From Streptomyces sp. MUM 203J (GTDB lineage: Bacteria; Actinomycetota; Actinomycetes; Streptomycetales; Streptomycetaceae): 64,000 nucleotides of DNA. Position 1 is the stretch's first letter, and the number at the start of each line of letters is the position of its first letter. Under the pieces are notes generated by a model. It had not been told where the DNA came from. It saw only the letters and a program-made list of their open reading frames with translations, and made no database searches. The stretch is taken from assembly GCF_022414595.1 (NCBI RefSeq), contig NZ_JADWYO010000026.1:1-64000 (forward strand), in the 5' to 3' direction. Both the position numbers and the translations under genes were made by a program. This document shows, piece after piece, positions 28,657 to 37,348 of this stretch.

Positions 28657-30759
28657 CTAGAAGGCGCGGCTCACGTCGTACACCCCCGGGACCTCCCGCA
28701 TCACGCGCATCACCCCCGGCAGCTCCCCGGGATCGGTGAGGTGCAGGGTGTACGTATGGCGTACCCGCTGTTCGGTGGGCGGGGCGACGGTCGCGGAGAC
28801 GATGGCCGCTCCGGCCGTGGCGATCGCCTCGGTGAGGTCGGCGAGCAGCCGGGGGCGGCCGAACGATTCAGCGACCAGAGTGACCCGGCAGGCGTCGGCG
28901 CCGTCCCAGCGCACGGCGACGGGAGTGCGGCCGAGGTTCTCCATGCGGTGCACCGCGGGGCACTCGGCACGGTGGACTGTGACGGCGCCGCCGCGTACGG
29001 AGAAGCCGGTCACCGTGTCGGGCGGGACGGGAGTGCAGCACCCGGCGAGGCGGACCGCGGTGTGCGGGGCGTCGACGACCGCGTTGGCGCTGCGCCGCCG
29101 GTCCGCGACGACAGCGGCCGCGGGGCGCGGGTCCGCGTCCGGGGCGTCGGCGGGGGCGCGGTCCTGCGGGGGGTGGGCGGTGAGCCAGCCGCTGATGGCG
29201 ATGCGGGCGGCGGGCGTGCGGGCGTGCCTGAGCCAGTCCGGGGAGGGCCCGGATCCCGCGTCTCCGGCGAGCAGCGGCTGCACGGTGTCGCCGTCGCGCA
29301 GGACGGTGCCGAGCGTGGCGAGCCGGCCGTTGACGCGGGCGCCGACACAGGCGTGGGCGTCGGCGCCGTGCTGTTCGTAGGCGGCGTCGACGCAGGTGGC
29401 CCCGGCGGGGAGGGCGAGGGTGCCGCCGTCGGGGCGGAACACGGTGATCTCGCCGTCCTGGGCGAGGTCGGCGCGCAGAGTGCTCCAGAAGGTATCGGGG
29501 TCGGGAGCGCAGCGCTGCCAGTCGAGCAGCCGGGACAGCCATCCGGGGCGGGTGGGGTCGGCCCGGTCCTCGACGGCCTCGGCCGCGGCGTCGGGCTCGG
29601 CGGGAGCGTAGGGGTTGCCGAGGGCGACGACGCCGGCCTCCGCGACCTTGTGCATCTGGTGCGTGCGGATGAGGACCTCGATGACGGCGCCGTCCTCGGC
29701 GGCGACCGCGGTGTGCAGCGACTGGTACAGGTTGAACTTGGGCGCGGCGATGAAGTCCTTGAACTCGGAGATGACCGGGGTGAAGCAGGTGTGGAGTTCG
29801 CCCAGCACCCCGTAGCAGTCGGCGTCCTCCGCGACGAGGACGAGGAGCCGCCCGAAGTCGGTGCCCCGCAGCTCACCGCGTTTGAGGCTGACTCGGTGGA
29901 CGGAGACGAGGTGGCGGGGCCGGACGAGGACGTCGGCGGTGGTGTCGGCGTCACGGAGCACCGCGCGCACCGAGTCCGCCACCCGGGTGAGGGCGTCCCC
30001 CGCGGCACCGGCGGCGTTCTCCTCGACGCGGGCGCGGGTCCACTCGTACTCGACGGGGTGGAGGATGGCGAAGACGAGGTCTTCCAGCTCGGTCTTGAGC
30101 GCCTGGACGCCGAGCCGTTCGGCGAGGGGGATGAGGACGTCGCGGGTGACCTTGGCGATGCGGGCCTGCTTCTCGGGGCGCATCACGCCGAGGGTGCGCA
30201 TGTTGTGCAGCCGGTCCGCGAGCTTGATGGACATGACCCGCACGTCGTTGCCGGTGGCGAGGAGCATCTTGCGGAAGGTCTCGGGTTCGGCGGCTGCTCC
30301 GTAGTCGACCTTCTCCAGCTTGGTGACCCCGTCGACGAGGTATGCGACCTCGTCTCCGAACAGCTCGCGCACCTGGTCCAGGGTGACGTCGGTGTCCTCG
30401 ACGGTGTCGTGGAGGAGGCTGGCGGTCAGGGTCGTGGTCTCGGCGCCGAGTTCGGCCAGGATGAGGGTGACCGCGAGGGGGTGGGTGATGTAGGGCTCAC
30501 CGCTCTTGCGGAACTGGCCGCGGTGGGAGGACTCCGCCAGTTCGTACGCCCGGCCGAGGACGGTCGGGTCGGCGTCGGGATGATGGGCGCGGTGGACGTC
30601 CGCGACATGGCCCAGGGCATCGGGGAGCCGGTCGCGCCCGGTACCGCCGAGCAGGGCGGCGCGGCCGAGTCTGCGCAGCTCGATTCTGGGGCGCCCGAGG
30701 CCGCGCCTGCGGCTGGGGACAGCGGGCGGGGCACTGGGGTTGGTGGCCTCTGCGCTCAT
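28657..30759 (-). CDS. RelA/SpoT-family (RSH) protein, RshA-like
   Basis: A 700-residue alarmone enzyme. ATG 30759 is preceded by GGAGGTG. The N-terminal HD hydrolase domain is intact: HRGQFRKSGEPYITHP, HDTVEDTDVT and KLADRLHNMRTL. The synthetase domain is atypical: the usual DLxGxR block is replaced by RGTDFGRLLVLV, although FKDFIAAPKFNLYQSLHTAV is kept. A TGS domain (EITVFRPDGGTLALPAGATCVDAAY) and a C-terminal ACT domain follow. It corresponds to the second RSH protein of Streptomyces, called RshA there. From the sequence I expect strong (p)ppGpp hydrolysis and doubtful synthesis. dapF lies upstream on the same strand. Confidence 0.88.
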   Translation of the reverse strand: MSAEATNPSAPPAVPSRRRGLGRPRIELRRLGRAALLGGTGRDRLPDALGHVADVHRAHHPDADPTVLGRAYELAESSHRGQFRKSGEPYITHPLAVTLILAELGAETTTLTASLLHDTVEDTDVTLDQVRELFGDEVAYLVDGVTKLEKVDYGAAAEPETFRKMLLATGNDVRVMSIKLADRLHNMRTLGVMRPEKQARIAKVTRDVLIPLAERLGVQALKTELEDLVFAILHPVEYEWTRARVEENAAGAAGDALTRVADSVRAVLRDADTTADVLVRPRHLVSVHRVSLKRGELRGTDFGRLLVLVAEDADCYGVLGELHTCFTPVISEFKDFIAAPKFNLYQSLHTAVAAEDGAVIEVLIRTHQMHKVAEAGVVALGNPYAPAEPDAAAEAVEDRADPTRPGWLSRLLDWQRCAPDPDTFWSTLRADLAQDGEITVFRPDGGTLALPAGATCVDAAYEQHGADAHACVGARVNGRLATLGTVLRDGDTVQPLLAGDAGSGPSPDWLRHARTPAARIAISGWLTAHPPQDRAPADAPDADPRPAAAVVADRRRSANAVVDAPHTAVRLAGCCTPVPPDTVTGFSVRGGAVTVHRAECPAVHRMENLGRTPVAVRWDGADACRVTLVAESFGRPRLLADLTEAIATAGAAIVSATVAPPTEQRVRHTYTLHLTDPGELPGVMRVMREVPGVYDVSRAF

Positions 30760-30933
30760 GGGGCACCTCCGGCTGCGTCGACCGGCGGTGGGCGGGCAAG
30801 GCGTGTCCGCCCGGCCGGTGCTTGATGCTACCGAGCCCACCACGTGGCGCAGTCCGGCTCTCGCCCAGCGTGAACGGGATCACCCATTCGAGGGATGCTC
30901 CTGCGGGTGGTGTTGCGCTGGGTGACCGGCGTC

Positions 30934-31806
30934 CTATGCCTCGGCCGGGGTGAGCCACGCCGGGTCGACGGTGCCCTCCGCGACGATGACGGCGGGCCCG
31001 GTCATCTCGATCTCCCCGTCGGGGTGCTCGGTGATGACGAGAGTGCCGCCGGGGACGTCGACGGTGTACGTGACCGGGGTGCCGGTCTCGGCGGGATCGG
31101 CGCCGTCGCGGCGGGCGGTCGCGACGGCGACGGCGCACGCGCCGGTGCCGCAGGAGCGGGTCTCGGCGGCGCCCCGCTCGTGAACGCGCATGGCGACGTG
31201 ACGGGGGCCCCGGTCGGCCACGAACTCGACGTTGACTCCGTCGGGGTAGACGGACGCGGGGGCGTAGGGGGGCTCGGTGAGCAGGTCGCCGGCGTGGGCG
31301 AGGTCCTCGACGAACGCGACGGCGTGCGGGTTGCCCATGTTGACGTTGCGGGCGGGCCAGCTGCGGCCGTCGACGGTGACGGTGACGCCGTCGGCGGGGA
31401 GCACCGCGCGGCCCATGGAGACGGTGACGTCTCCGTTCTTGGCGAGGTGGATGTGCTTGACGCCGCCGCGGGTGGCGATGGCGAAGTCGCCTGCGGTCAC
31501 GTGTCCGGCGCGCTCCAGGTAGCGGGCGAAGACGCGGGTGCCGTTGCCGCACATCTCCGCGACCGAGCCGTCGGCGTTGCGGTAGTCCATGAACCACTCG
31601 GCCTCGCCGGCCATGTGCCGGGCCTCCGGATGGACCGCGCTGCGGACCACGTGCAGGACCCCGTCACCGCCGATCCCGGCCCGCCGGTCGCAGAGCCGTG
31701 CCACGAGGGCGGGCGGCAGTTCGACGGAGTTGTCCGGGTCGGGCACGATCACGAAGTCGTTCTCGGTGCCGTGACCCTTGAGGAAGGCGAGGGGTGCGGT
31801 GCTCAC
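30934..31806 (-). CDS. dapF: Diaminopimelate epimerase
   Basis: A 290-residue enzyme that interconverts LL- and meso-diaminopimelate for lysine and peptidoglycan synthesis. The two active-site Cys lie in AEMCGNGTRVFARYL and in SCGTGACAVAVATARRDG. FLKGHGTENDFVIV at the N-terminus and GNPHAV in the middle are family landmarks. The start is ATG 31806. It follows a small membrane-protein gene and miaA on the same strand, the usual miaA-dapF neighbourhood of Streptomyces. Confidence 0.97.
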   Translation of the reverse strand: MSTAPLAFLKGHGTENDFVIVPDPDNSVELPPALVARLCDRRAGIGGDGVLHVVRSAVHPEARHMAGEAEWFMDYRNADGSVAEMCGNGTRVFARYLERAGHVTAGDFAIATRGGVKHIHLAKNGDVTVSMGRAVLPADGVTVTVDGRSWPARNVNMGNPHAVAFVEDLAHAGDLLTEPPYAPASVYPDGVNVEFVADRGPRHVAMRVHERGAAETRSCGTGACAVAVATARRDGADPAETGTPVTYTVDVPGGTLVITEHPDGEIEMTGPAVIVAEGTVDPAWLTPAEA

Positions 31807-31882
31807 GCGCCCATCGTACGGCCCGGCCGGGCGCGCCCGCGGGGCGTGTCCGACCGGCGGGACGGCTCGGCGCGGCGGGCGC

Positions 31883-32470
31883 TCAGCGGAGGCGGGCCAC
31901 GCGCCAGACGGCCAGGGCCACCAGCACGGTGACCACCGCGGCGTACAGCGCGACCACCCGCCAGTCCGCGCGCTCGCCGGAGCCGCGGGCGGGGAGTCCG
32001 GGCCAGGTGTGGCCGACGCGACGGGCGGCCATCATGCCCCAGCCGGCCGCGCAGCCGCTCAGCAGCAGGCCCAGCATGGCGAGGACGGCGCCGCCGTCCC
32101 CGGAGCCGAAGGCCAGGGGGAAGGCGAACATCAGCGAGCCGAGCGCGGCCAGGCCGACGATCGGGGCCAGCTGCCAGATCCTCAGGCGGCGCGGCGGGCG
32201 CAGCTCGACCTCCACCTCGTCGGGTGTGATCTCCTGCGCGCCGTCCTCGGTCAGCTCGGGACCGTCCGGGCTCAGCTGCGGCGCATCGGGCGCTCCGCGG
32301 GTCTCCGACATGGCCTCCGGCTCTTCCGGGCCCCGTGGGGCTGTGGCGCCGTCAGGCACCCCCAGCGCCCCCTGTGCCTCTTCTCCTGCCTCGCGCGTCC
32401 CGGGTGTGGACGCGTCCGTGCCGCCGTCCGGTGTGTCCCGCCGTTCTCTGTCGCGAGGGCCGGCCTCCAT
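31883..32470 (-). CDS. Hypothetical membrane protein between miaA and dapF
   Basis: A 195-residue protein from ATG 32470, behind GGGAGGG (32481-32487 on the other strand). Residues 1-90 are acidic and Pro/Glu-rich, cytoplasmic and probably disordered. Three hydrophobic segments follow: WQLAPIVGLAALGSLMFAFPLAF, AVLAMLGLLLSGCAAGWGMM and the C-terminal VVALYAAVVTVLVALAVW. No family recognised. It sits in the miaA-dapF operon (117 nt after miaA, 76 nt before dapF), so it is conserved by context rather than by known function. Confidence 0.7.
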   Translation of the reverse strand: MEAGPRDRERRDTPDGGTDASTPGTREAGEEAQGALGVPDGATAPRGPEEPEAMSETRGAPDAPQLSPDGPELTEDGAQEITPDEVEVELRPPRRLRIWQLAPIVGLAALGSLMFAFPLAFGSGDGGAVLAMLGLLLSGCAAGWGMMAARRVGHTWPGLPARGSGERADWRVVALYAAVVTVLVALAVWRVARLR

Positions 32471-32587
32471 CGCCACGCGCCCTCCCAACGTCGGGTTCAG
32501 TCGGTTCCACTGGTCGATCGATGCTCGATGATGGCACGAGCAGCACCGCCGGAATGGCGGCCGGAGCGTCCCGATGCCATCACGTGA

Positions 32588-33526
32588 TCAGGCTGTAATC
32601 GCTCGTTCGACCAACGTGAGCGCATGGTCCGGGAGTTCCCGGCGGTCTGCGGCGGCTCCGCTGAGCCACCGCACGCGCGGGTCACGGCGGAACCAGGAGT
32701 CCTGGCGGCGCGCGAAGCGTTTGGTGGCACGCACGGTCTCGTCGCGCGCCTCCTGCTCGCTGCACTCGCCCGCCAGCGCGGCCAGCACCTGCTGGTAGCC
32801 GAGCGCGCGGGAGGCGGTACGGCCCTCGCGCAGCCCGTGCCCCTCCAGCGCACGTACCTCGTCCACCAGCCCCGCCTCCCACATGCGGTCCACGCGTGTG
32901 GCGATCCGCTCGTCCAGTTCGGGCCGCCCGACGTCGACGCCGATCTGGACCGTGTCGTACACCGCGTCGTGTCCGGGGAGGTTGGCGGTGAAGGGCCTGC
33001 CGGTGATCTCGATGACCTCCAGCGCGCGGACGATGCGGCGGCCGTTGCTGGGGAGGATGGCGTGCGCGGCTTCCGGGTCGAGGCCCGCGAGCCGGGAGTG
33101 CAGGGCTCCCGAGCCGCGCTCGGCCAGCTCGGCCTCCAGGCGGGCGCGGACCTCAGGGTCGGTGCCGGGGAACTCCAGGGCGTCGATGGCGCCTCGCACG
33201 TAGAGTCCGGAGCCGCCGACCAGCACAGGTGTGCGGCCCTCCGCGAGCAGCCGGTCGATCTCGGCACGGGCGAGCCGCTGGTACTCGGCCACGCTGGCCG
33301 TCTCCGTGACATCCCAGATGTCCAGCAGGTGGTGCGGGATGCCGCCGCGCTCCCCCTCGGTCAGTTTGGCGGTGCCGATGTCCATCCCGCGGTACAGCTG
33401 CATGGAGTCGGCGTTGACGACCTCGCCACCGAGCTGCCGGGCCAGGTGGACGCCCAGGTCGGACTTTCCTGCGGCTGTGGGGCCGACGACGGCGATGACG
33501 CGCGGGGTGGGGGTTGCGGTGCTCAC
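32588..33526 (-). CDS. miaA: tRNA dimethylallyltransferase
   Basis: A 312-residue enzyme that adds an isopentenyl group to A37 of tRNAs reading UNN codons. Visible are the P-loop GPTAAGKSDLGVHLA (residues 15-29), NADSMQLYRGMDIGTAKL, HHLLDIWDV, LVGGSGLYVRGAIDAL, and the late WFRRD and GYQQVLAAL. Its product is the substrate of MiaB, whose gene lies at 35761-37281. In Streptomyces this modification matters for the bldA Leu-UUA tRNA and hence development (family knowledge). The start is the ATG at 33526. Confidence 0.97.
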   Translation of the reverse strand: MSTATPTPRVIAVVGPTAAGKSDLGVHLARQLGGEVVNADSMQLYRGMDIGTAKLTEGERGGIPHHLLDIWDVTETASVAEYQRLARAEIDRLLAEGRTPVLVGGSGLYVRGAIDALEFPGTDPEVRARLEAELAERGSGALHSRLAGLDPEAAHAILPSNGRRIVRALEVIEITGRPFTANLPGHDAVYDTVQIGVDVGRPELDERIATRVDRMWEAGLVDEVRALEGHGLREGRTASRALGYQQVLAALAGECSEQEARDETVRATKRFARRQDSWFRRDPRVRWLSGAAADRRELPDHALTLVERAITA

Positions 33527-33665
33527 CGGGCCAGTCTCCCAAACCTCCGGGGATTACCCGAACGGGTTACGTGACGGCGTGGATGCGGTGTCGTTGCCGG
33601 TCGGGCGGCGCAAGCGGACACTCCGGTGCAGCGCGGGAATTCACCCGCACGAGTAAGCTGTGGGA

Positions 33666-34007
33666 GTGCATACGGGCGTTTTTGACTGGTTTCGAATGAA
33701 GGGCGAGAAGAGCGTCGAGGGCGGGCAGGAGGAACGGCCCGTCGCTGCGACGGGAAGCGAGGCGGCAGCGGCCCTCCAGGCCACGGCGAGGGGTGAGGTC
33801 GCACGGGCCCGGCCCGCCGGGGAGGCGGACCCTCAGCGCGGCACCGACGGCGAGCCGGGCGGCGGCGCGGCGGCGGACGGCGTGGACGTCCCGAAGCAGC
33901 GGTCCGCCAGGCACGCGGCGGACAGCGAGACCGGAGAAGGCGCCCGCAGGCAGCGGTCGGCAGGCCACATCGAGGAAGGTGGGCCATGGGCATCCTGGAC
34001 ACGCTGA
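33666..34007 (+). CDS. Small Streptomyces protein of the type often labelled gliding motility protein
   Basis: A 113-residue hydrophilic frame; GTG 33666 or 33660 could be the start, and there is no clear RBS. The pattern is a short aromatic/basic head (VFDWFRMKGEKS), a long Glu/Ala-rich disordered middle, then VDVPKQRSARHAADSETGEGARR. I recognise this last block as the conserved end of a small Streptomyces protein usually annotated as gliding motility protein; that label has no functional support I know of. The frame overlaps the start of the antitoxin-like gene by 22 nt. The extra residues after the conserved block may mean the true stop context differs. Confidence 0.5.
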   Translation: MHTGVFDWFRMKGEKSVEGGQEERPVAATGSEAAAALQATARGEVARARPAGEADPQRGTDGEPGGGAAADGVDVPKQRSARHAADSETGEGARRQRSAGHIEEGGPWASWTR

Positions 34008-34249
34008 AGACCAAGCTGGCTCCGGCCAAGGACAAGGTCTCCGACTTCGCCCACCAGCACGGCGACCAGTTCGAGCACGGCATCGACAGGGCCGCGCGGA
34101 TGGTCGACAGGACGACCAAGGGCAGGTACAGCGACAAGATCGAATCCGGCACGGGCAAGGCGAAGCACGCGTACGACCGGTTCTCGCACAGGACCGACGG
34201 CGGCGGCGCGGACGACGCCGCACCGCCGGAGCCGCCTCCGACCGCCTGA
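33986..34249 (+). CDS. Small antitoxin-family protein (MT0933/Rv0909-like)
   Basis: An 87-residue, charged, helical protein: MGILDTLKTKLAPAKDKVSDFAHQHGDQFEHGIDRAARMVDRTTKGRYSDKIESG. This matches the actinobacterial MT0933-like antitoxin family, with amphipathic helices and a DKVSD...HGDQ pattern. ATG 33986 is preceded by GGAAGGTGGG. There is no partner toxin beside it, so a role as a true antitoxin is doubtful; many Streptomyces copies are orphan. It overlaps the upstream small gene by 22 nt, suggesting coupling. A hairpin terminator follows. Confidence 0.75.
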   Translation: MGILDTLKTKLAPAKDKVSDFAHQHGDQFEHGIDRAARMVDRTTKGRYSDKIESGTGKAKHAYDRFSHRTDGGGADDAAPPEPPPTA

Positions 34250-34260
34250 CCGGGCCCGCC

Positions 34261-34315
34261 GACGGCGGCGGGCGGCCGTGGAGCCCCTGACGCTCCGCGG
34301 TCGCCCGCCGCCGTC
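34261..34315. terminator. Terminator between convergent antitoxin-like and dioxygenase-like genes
   Basis: 24-nt arms (34261-34284 and 34292-34315) pair with two G-T wobble positions around a 7-nt loop, CCCTGAC. Located between two converging genes. Confidence 0.75.
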
Positions 34316-34427
34316 GTTCCCCCGCCGCCGGCACGTCTCCGAGGACGGCGACGACGGGCCGCGCCGCCCTCGCCCGGACGGCCCCCGGCACCAGCCCCGT
34401 GGGGCCGTCAGGGGTCCGTGCGCGCGG

Positions 34428-35246
34428 CTACGACCAGGTCGCCACCACGTAGCCCACGCCGTAGGGCGCGTCCTCGTACAGCAGCCGCCCCGTCGGTGCC
34501 GTCCCGGCCGCGGCACCCGCCAGGACCTGCCAGGGGGACCGGCCCGACGCCTTCAGCTCGTGCGCCAGCTCGGCGTCCAGGCCCGCGAGTGCGGGTGCGT
34601 CGGCGGCCCCCAGGGCACGGGCGGCGGCCGCGTCGAAGCCGGCGGCCCGCTCGTCGAGGTAGCCCGGAGCCTTGACCGTCCGGCAGGCGCTGCCGTCGCC
34701 CATCACCAGCAGGGCGATCCGCGGCGCCCACCCGGCGATCTCCCGCCCGACGGCGGCGCACCGCTGCGGGTCCAGCCGCTCGGGCACCCCGATCCCCTCC
34801 ACGGGGGCGTCCGCCCAGTCGGCACGTCCCAGCAGCCAGGCGGCCACCGCGAGGGAGGCGGGCAGGGCCCGGCGGGGGACGGCGCCCGCCTCCCGGTCGG
34901 GCTCGCCGGGCCCGAGCCTGACCTCCAGGTCGACACCGAAGCCACGGAAACCGCCCACCGCACCGTCCGGATACGCCAGGACACCGGCCGGCACACTCCC
35001 GTCGGCTCCGGGCCCTGCCGCGGGACCCGCGGAGGGGTCCGCCGTGGAGCCGGCAGCGGAGCGGGCCGCGGAGTCGGCGGCGGGGTCCGGGCCGACGACG
35101 ACCAGCCGGTCGGGCCGGGCAGCGGCGAGGACGCCGAGCGCGTCGAGACACGCCGCACGCGCGTCGGCGAGCTCCGGCGCGGCGCCTGCGGCGACGTCGG
35201 GGACGAGGAGGGGCGGGGAAGGGCAGACGGCTGCGGCGACAAGCAT
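34428..35246 (-). CDS. Class III extradiol dioxygenase subunit B-like protein
   Basis: A 272-residue protein starting at ATG 35246 (MLVAAAVCPSPPLLVPDVA). The pattern matches the LigB-like/class III extradiol ring-cleavage fold: CPSPPLLVPDVA...ELADARAACLDAL, RLVVVGPDP, GIGVPERLDP, LLVMGDGSA and a C-terminal YEDAPYGVGYVVATW. The iron-binding His residues expected of an active dioxygenase are not obvious in the first motif (CPSPP rather than HSP), so catalysis is uncertain. It is a conserved neighbour of miaA/miaB in Streptomyces. A Gly/Ala/Pro-rich insert lies near residues 55-85. Confidence 0.7.
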   Translation of the reverse strand: MLVAAAVCPSPPLLVPDVAAGAAPELADARAACLDALGVLAAARPDRLVVVGPDPAADSAARSAAGSTADPSAGPAAGPGADGSVPAGVLAYPDGAVGGFRGFGVDLEVRLGPGEPDREAGAVPRRALPASLAVAAWLLGRADWADAPVEGIGVPERLDPQRCAAVGREIAGWAPRIALLVMGDGSACRTVKAPGYLDERAAGFDAAAARALGAADAPALAGLDAELAHELKASGRSPWQVLAGAAAGTAPTGRLLYEDAPYGVGYVVATWS

Positions 35247-35310
35247 GATCCGCAGCGTAACCCCGGCGGGCGCGGGCGGCGGCCCGCCCGACGCTGCCCG
35301 GCCCGGTGTG

Positions 35311-35706
35311 TCAGCGGCCGAACCAACGCCTGCGCGCGGACCGTCCGGCGGCCTTCTCGGCAGCCTTCCGCTCGGCCTTCGCCTGACGCTCCGCCTCGCG
35401 CGCGGCGGTCGCCGCGTGCTGCTCCTCCACGCTGCTGTACAGGAGCTCGGCGACGCTGAACCGGCAGCCGTAGCTGCGCATCGACCCTTCGTTGACCTGG
35501 AGGAAGCCCTCGGCCGTGCGGTAGAGCCGGGTGCTGTTCGGGCTCATCGGGTGTTGCGGCGTGTAGTGGCGGGCGATCTTCTCCAGACGGGCGAAGGCCT
35601 CCTCCCGGGTGCCGATGACATGCTCCAGCACGTTCGCCGAGCAGACCTTGCGCTCGCCCGAGCCGTCGGCCTCCTCGACGATCAGTCCCCATCTGCCCTC
35701 GGACAC
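35311..35706 (-). CDS. Conserved Streptomyces hypothetical protein
   Basis: A 131-residue soluble protein. The first ~90 residues are ordered (WGLIVEEADGSGERKVCSANVLEHVIGTREEAFARLEKIARHYTPQHPM, then LYRTAEGFLQVNEGSMRSYGCRFSVAELLYSS). The last ~40 are Ala/Glu/Arg-rich, probably a single helix (AAREAERQAKAERKAAEKAAGRSARRRWFGR). No family function known to me. It lies 54 nt downstream of miaB and 64 nt upstream of the dioxygenase-like gene on the same strand, a likely operon. Confidence 0.7.
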   Translation of the reverse strand: MSEGRWGLIVEEADGSGERKVCSANVLEHVIGTREEAFARLEKIARHYTPQHPMSPNSTRLYRTAEGFLQVNEGSMRSYGCRFSVAELLYSSVEEQHAATAAREAERQAKAERKAAEKAAGRSARRRWFGR

Positions 35707-35760
35707 GAATGCCTCACTCCCCCGCCTGTCCTGTCTGCCGGTCAGCTGATCCGCGCTGTG

Positions 35761-37281
35761 TCAGTCGCAGCCGCAGCCGCTCGCCGCGGCCACGGGCAGC
35801 GGCTCGGGGGCGCCGACCCCGGGCAGGCCCAGCATCACCCCGGCAGGCTTCGCGGCCGCCTCGGCGCTGCGCTTCTCCCAGGCGTCCCCCGCCCGGGTGC
35901 GGCGGACGGCCTGCACCGCGCCCTCGGCCAGCAGGTGGTGCGGAGCCGCGTAGGTGATCGCGACGGTGACGACGTCGCCGGGGCGTACGTCCTCGTCCGG
36001 CTTGGTGAAGTGGACCAGCCGGTTGTCGTGGGCGCGGCCGGACAGCCGGTGGGTGGCGCCGTCCTTGCGGCCCTCGCCCTCCGCGACCATGACCTCGACG
36101 GTCCGGCCGACCTGCTTCTTGTTCTCCTCCCAGGAGATCTCCTCCTGGAGGGCGACCAGACGCTCGTACCGCGCCTGCACGACCGCCTTCGGGATCTGGT
36201 CGTCCATCTCGGCCGCCGGGGTGCCGGGGCGCTTGGAGTACTGGAAGGTGAAGGCCTGGGCGAAGCGGGCCTCGCGGACGACGTGCAGGGTCTGCTCGAA
36301 GTCCTCCTCGGTCTCGCCGGGGAAGCCGACGATGATGTCCGTGGAGATCGCGGCGTGCGGGATGGCGGCGCGGACCTTCTCGATGATGCCGAGGAAACGC
36401 TCCTGGCGGTACGAGCGGCGCATGGCCTTCAGGACGGTGTCCGAACCCGACTGGAGCGGCATATGGAGCTGCGGCATCACGTTCGGGGTCTCGGCCATGG
36501 CGGCGATCACGTCGTCGGTGAAGTCGCGCGGGTGCGGCGAGGTGAAGCGGACCCGCTCCAGGCCCTCGATGTTCCCGCAGGCCCGCAGCAGCTTGCTGAA
36601 CGCCTCGCGGTCGCCGATGTCGGAGCCGTACGCGTTGACGTTCTGGCCGAGCAGGGTGATCTCGGAGACGCCCTCGCCGACCAGTGCCTCGATCTCCGCG
36701 AGGATGTCGCCGGGACGGCGGTCCTTCTCCTTGCCGCGCAGCGCGGGCACGATGCAGAAGGTGCAGGTGTTGTTGCAGCCGACGGAGATCGACACCCAGG
36801 CCGCGTAGGCGGACTCGCGGCGGGTCGGCAGCGTGGACGGGAACGCCTCCAGGGACTCGGCGATCTCGACCTGCGCCTCCTCCTGGACGCGGGCGCGCTC
36901 CAGGAGGACCGGCAGCTTGCCGATGTTGTGCGTACCGAAGACGACGTCGACCCAGGGCGCCTTCTTCACGATGGTGTCGCGGTCCTTCTGCGCGAGGCAC
37001 CCGCCGACGGCGATCTGCATACCGGGCCTGCGGGCCTTGACCGGCGCGAGGCGGCCGAGGTTGCCGTACAGCTTGTTGTCGGCGTTCTCACGGACCGCGC
37101 AGGTGTTGAACACCACCACGTCGGCCTCGCCGTCCGCCTCCTGGGGAGCGCGGACGTAGCCGGCGTCCTCCAGCAGTCCGGAGAGCCGCTCGGAGTCATG
37201 GACGTTCATCTGACACCCGTAGGTGCGTACTGCGTAGGTTCGTGTGACGTCCACTGCCTGGCTCCGGTCGCTGCTGGTCAT
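35761..37281 (-). CDS. miaB: tRNA-2-methylthio-N6-dimethylallyladenosine synthase
   Basis: A 506-residue radical-SAM methylthiotransferase that thiomethylates i6A37, the MiaA product. The N-terminal UPF0004 domain has the three Cys in YGCQMNVHDSE, FNTCAVRENA and GGCLAQKD. The radical-SAM cluster is CNNTCTFC, followed by VPALRGKEKDRRPGDILAE. A TRAM domain (KKQVGRTVEVMVAEGEG...GDVVTVAIT) precedes a Streptomyces-type tail ending in ASGCGCD. ATG 37281 starts the gene. It is the last recognisable core gene before the biosynthetic cluster. Confidence 0.97.
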   Translation of the reverse strand: MTSSDRSQAVDVTRTYAVRTYGCQMNVHDSERLSGLLEDAGYVRAPQEADGEADVVVFNTCAVRENADNKLYGNLGRLAPVKARRPGMQIAVGGCLAQKDRDTIVKKAPWVDVVFGTHNIGKLPVLLERARVQEEAQVEIAESLEAFPSTLPTRRESAYAAWVSISVGCNNTCTFCIVPALRGKEKDRRPGDILAEIEALVGEGVSEITLLGQNVNAYGSDIGDREAFSKLLRACGNIEGLERVRFTSPHPRDFTDDVIAAMAETPNVMPQLHMPLQSGSDTVLKAMRRSYRQERFLGIIEKVRAAIPHAAISTDIIVGFPGETEEDFEQTLHVVREARFAQAFTFQYSKRPGTPAAEMDDQIPKAVVQARYERLVALQEEISWEENKKQVGRTVEVMVAEGEGRKDGATHRLSGRAHDNRLVHFTKPDEDVRPGDVVTVAITYAAPHHLLAEGAVQAVRRTRAGDAWEKRSAEAAAKPAGVMLGLPGVGAPEPLPVAAASGCGCD

Positions 37282-37315
37282 GGAACAAGGGTAGGCGGTG
37301 CCCGGAGTGGCCCGT

Positions 37316-37348
37316 GCCGGGCCGCCCGTGCGCGGGCGGGCCCCCGGC
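37316..37348 (-). terminator. Hairpin between HAD gene and miaB, left border of the cluster
   Basis: CCGCCCG (37322-37328) pairs with CGGGCGG (37333-37339) around TGCG. GCCGGG (37316-37321) pairs with CCCGGC outside it with a small bulge. It overlaps the HAD stop codon and lies upstream of miaB, so it would isolate miaB from transcription coming from the cluster. Confidence 0.55.
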
